From NCBI GenBank assembly GCA_027459665.1, contig DAIDHN010000008.1:21185-85184 (forward strand): a DNA stretch of 64,000 bases. Direction: 5' to 3'. This DNA is from Chthonomonadaceae bacterium (GTDB taxonomy: Bacteria; Armatimonadota; Chthonomonadetes; Chthonomonadales; Chthonomonadaceae). The translations under genes were made by a program, and so were the position numbers. Below are positions 62,756 through 64,000 of the stretch, in pieces. The stretch's first letter is position 1. The number at the start of each line of letters is the position of its first letter. The notes under the pieces are model-generated. The model was given only the letters and a program-made list of their open reading frames with translations. It did no database searches and was not told where the DNA came from.

Positions 62756-64000
62756 TCACTGCTGCAGAGCGAGTGCGCAAGCCTGCTCAAGAGTGAGCGC
62801 ACTGCCCTCCTGCAGGCAGGCTGCATGCTGCTCAGCCCCCAGCGCAGCCTCACACGCCTCCCGCCACTGCTTCTGCTGCACAGAATCTGAGGGCGATAGC
62901 GGAGTTCCCAGACCAGCCCGCAGGGCAGCGGTAGCGCCGTACAGCCTTGCAGCTCGCGCATGGTTCTTTACAGCGCAGCAACAGCCGGCAAAACCCTCCA
63001 GCACTTCTATCTGTATACTAGCAGCGCCTATTTCCCGGCAAATTGCAAGCGCCTGCTCGAAGTACCCGCGTGCAGCAGGGTAGTCGCCGGTATCCAGGGC
63101 CACAAGCCCCAGGTTGTTCAGACAGCTGGCCTCGTCACGGCGGTTTCCTATCTCCTTATTGATTGCTAATGCCTGCTCGTAGTACCCGCGTGCAGCAGGG
63201 TAGTCGCCAGTATTCATCGCTACAGCCCCCAGGTTCATCAGGCAGGTTGCCTCACCGCGCCGATGCCCTGTCTCTCTCGCAATGACCAGCGCCTGCTCAA
63301 AGTACCCGCGGGCAGCCGAGTAGTCACTCTGGTTAAGACACATCACACCTGTACAATATAGCGCGCCTGCTGCGGCACTGGCATTCTCTCCGCCGCTGCG
63401 CGCTGCAAACAAACCCTCCAAAAGCTCACGACCTGCCTGCCAGTGACCGCGCACCTCCCAAAAACTCTGTAGGTCTGATCCCATCTGCAGACCCCGGCTC
63501 ACCGCCTCTACACTCCCCTCCTCACGGCACCACTCAATGGCAGCACACAGGTTGCCATGCTCCTGCTCCAGCTTTTGCAGCCACTCACCCTGCTCTGCGC
63601 TCCGCAGATGAGGCTTTGCCTCTGCCGCCAGCTTTGCATGCCAGTCGCGGTGACTGCACCGCACAGCAGCAGACTCGCCAAACTCGGCAAGCTTCTCCAA
63701 GCCATACTGCCTCACCGTCTCAAGCAAACGGTACCTGCCCTCCTCATACTGAACAAGGCTCTTGTCTACCAGAGAGGTGAGCAGATCCAGCACCTCCCAC
63801 TCCTCCACAAGCCCTCCGCTGCAAATACCCTCACACCCCTCCAGACTGCAACCACCCACAAACACGCTCACGCGAGCAAGTAGAAGACGCTCACTCTCGC
63901 CAAGCAAATCGTAGCTCCAGTCAATCAAGGCGCGAAGGGTCTGCTGGCGGGGAAGCAGGTGACGGCTGCCCCCGGTGAGCAAACGAAAACGCTGGTCAAG
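62756..64000 (-). CDS. ATPase/TPR regulatory protein, C-terminal part (cut by window edge)
   Basis: The frame is open through 64000, so the N-terminus with the ATP-binding site lies beyond the window; 414 residues are visible. It begins with the end of an NB-ARC-like/winged helix region (RHLLPRQQTLRALIDWSYDLLGESERLLLARVSVFVGGCS). A TPR array follows, with three near-identical repeats of GYFEQALxIxxEIGxRRxEAxCLxNLGxVAxxTGDYPAAR. The same region order occurs in the ATPase at 1603-4071, although that copy is more diverged. Such proteins are STAND/AfsR-MalT-like regulators. Confidence 0.85.
   Translation of the reverse strand, partial: LDQRFRLLTGGSRHLLPRQQTLRALIDWSYDLLGESERLLLARVSVFVGGCSLEGCEGICSGGLVEEWEVLDLLTSLVDKSLVQYEEGRYRLLETVRQYGLEKLAEFGESAAVRCSHRDWHAKLAAEAKPHLRSAEQGEWLQKLEQEHGNLCAAIEWCREEGSVEAVSRGLQMGSDLQSFWEVRGHWQAGRELLEGLFAARSGGENASAAAGALYCTGVMCLNQSDYSAARGYFEQALVIARETGHRRGEATCLMNLGAVAMNTGDYPAARGYYEQALAINKEIGNRRDEASCLNNLGLVALDTGDYPAARGYFEQALAICREIGAASIQIEVLEGFAGCCCAVKNHARAARLYGATAALRAGLGTPLSPSDSVQQKQWREACEAALGAEQHAACLQEGSALTLEQACALALQQ
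63051..63330 (-). repeat. Tandem 120-bp TPR-coding repeats
   Basis: Units starting at 63051, 63171 and 63291 repeat every 120 bases (40 residues), with strong DNA identity over most of the first two. They encode consecutive TPR motifs within the ATPase/TPR gene and could expand or contract by slippage. Confidence 0.8.

Noticed and set aside
1..64000. CRISPR arrays, tRNA, rRNA, transposase or integrase genes
   Set aside because: I looked for repeat-spacer periodicity, T-loop motifs and transposase/integrase signatures on both strands and saw none I could support; tRNAscan-SE and ISfinder searches were not possible here.

Overview
The window looks like a chromosomal segment of a diderm bacterium, most likely Armatimonadota (Chthonomonas-like). 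This assignment is an inference. It rests on an H-X9-DG prepilin-type protein behind a LacI regulator, a DUF4091 glycoside-hydrolase-like lipoprotein, TIGR03803 repeats, a Wza-type outer-membrane exporter, an exosortase system, MinCDE and Rex. No rRNA, tRNA, CRISPR array, integrase or transposase was recognised. Start codons are often TTG or GTG, and several short operons have overlapping stop/start codons.

Layout. 0-4.8 kb is an accessory-looking edge: two secreted or outer-membrane proteins, an AT-richer HTH/NB-ARC-like/TPR ATPase and a decayed Rhs 3' end. 4.8-6 kb holds a Kbl/BioF-type PLP enzyme. 6.2-15.7 kb is a tightly packed exopolysaccharide/exosortase locus: polysaccharide co-polymerase/BY-kinase, Wza-like export protein, GT4 glycosyltransferase, exosortase, EpsI, ABC-2 permease, rfbA, an rmlC-like gene and rfbB, then a nitroreductase. 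16.3-22.6 kb, on the minus strand, has an ECF sigma factor, a receiver-like protein without its phospho-acceptor Asp, an aldehyde dehydrogenase paired with an unrecognised 447-residue protein, and a large repeat-rich surface protein with a PEP-CTERM-like tail. That last protein is a plausible substrate of the exosortase.

22.8-32.7 kb has a ferritin-like/VIT1 (MbfA-like) iron transporter, mnmG, an aldo/keto reductase, a small Cys-rich protein, a large TPR membrane protein and a lone MacB-type permease. 33.1-36.2 kb is an unusual tandem array of secreted STN-like proteins. It has a 219-bp near-identical duplication, a frameshifted copy, a deletion remnant and a C9 tract after a strong ribosome-binding site. 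36.2-40 kb holds a PAS-GGDEF diguanylate cyclase with a terminator-like leader hairpin, converging on minCDE.

40-45.6 kb has a TIGR03803 repeat protein and a redox/tetrapyrrole operon (rex, siroheme-synthase N-domain, hemA, hemX-like) with a consensus-like promoter and a candidate Rex operator. 45.8-48.2 kb is a marR, isochorismatase-like and MFS operon with a palindrome over its -10 box. 48.3-55.5 kb has SpoVR, a YkgJ-like Cys-cluster protein, a DUF4091 lipoprotein, a GlcD-type FAD oxidase, FmdB and a small protein. 55.6-60.1 kb has an HtrA-type protease and a YVTN-propeller/phosphoesterase. 60.3-62.6 kb is a LacI regulator with its own promoter and operator, then the H-X9-DG prepilin and a small lipoprotein. 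The right edge cuts a second ATPase/TPR protein.

The most coherent physiological theme is the cell envelope: exopolysaccharide export, sorting of surface proteins, c-di-GMP signalling and envelope proteolysis. A second theme is redox and iron handling: Rex-controlled haem/siroheme synthesis and the MbfA-like transporter. The least explained parts are the STN-like gene array, the 447-residue protein beside the aldehyde dehydrogenase, and the two permeases without ATPases.
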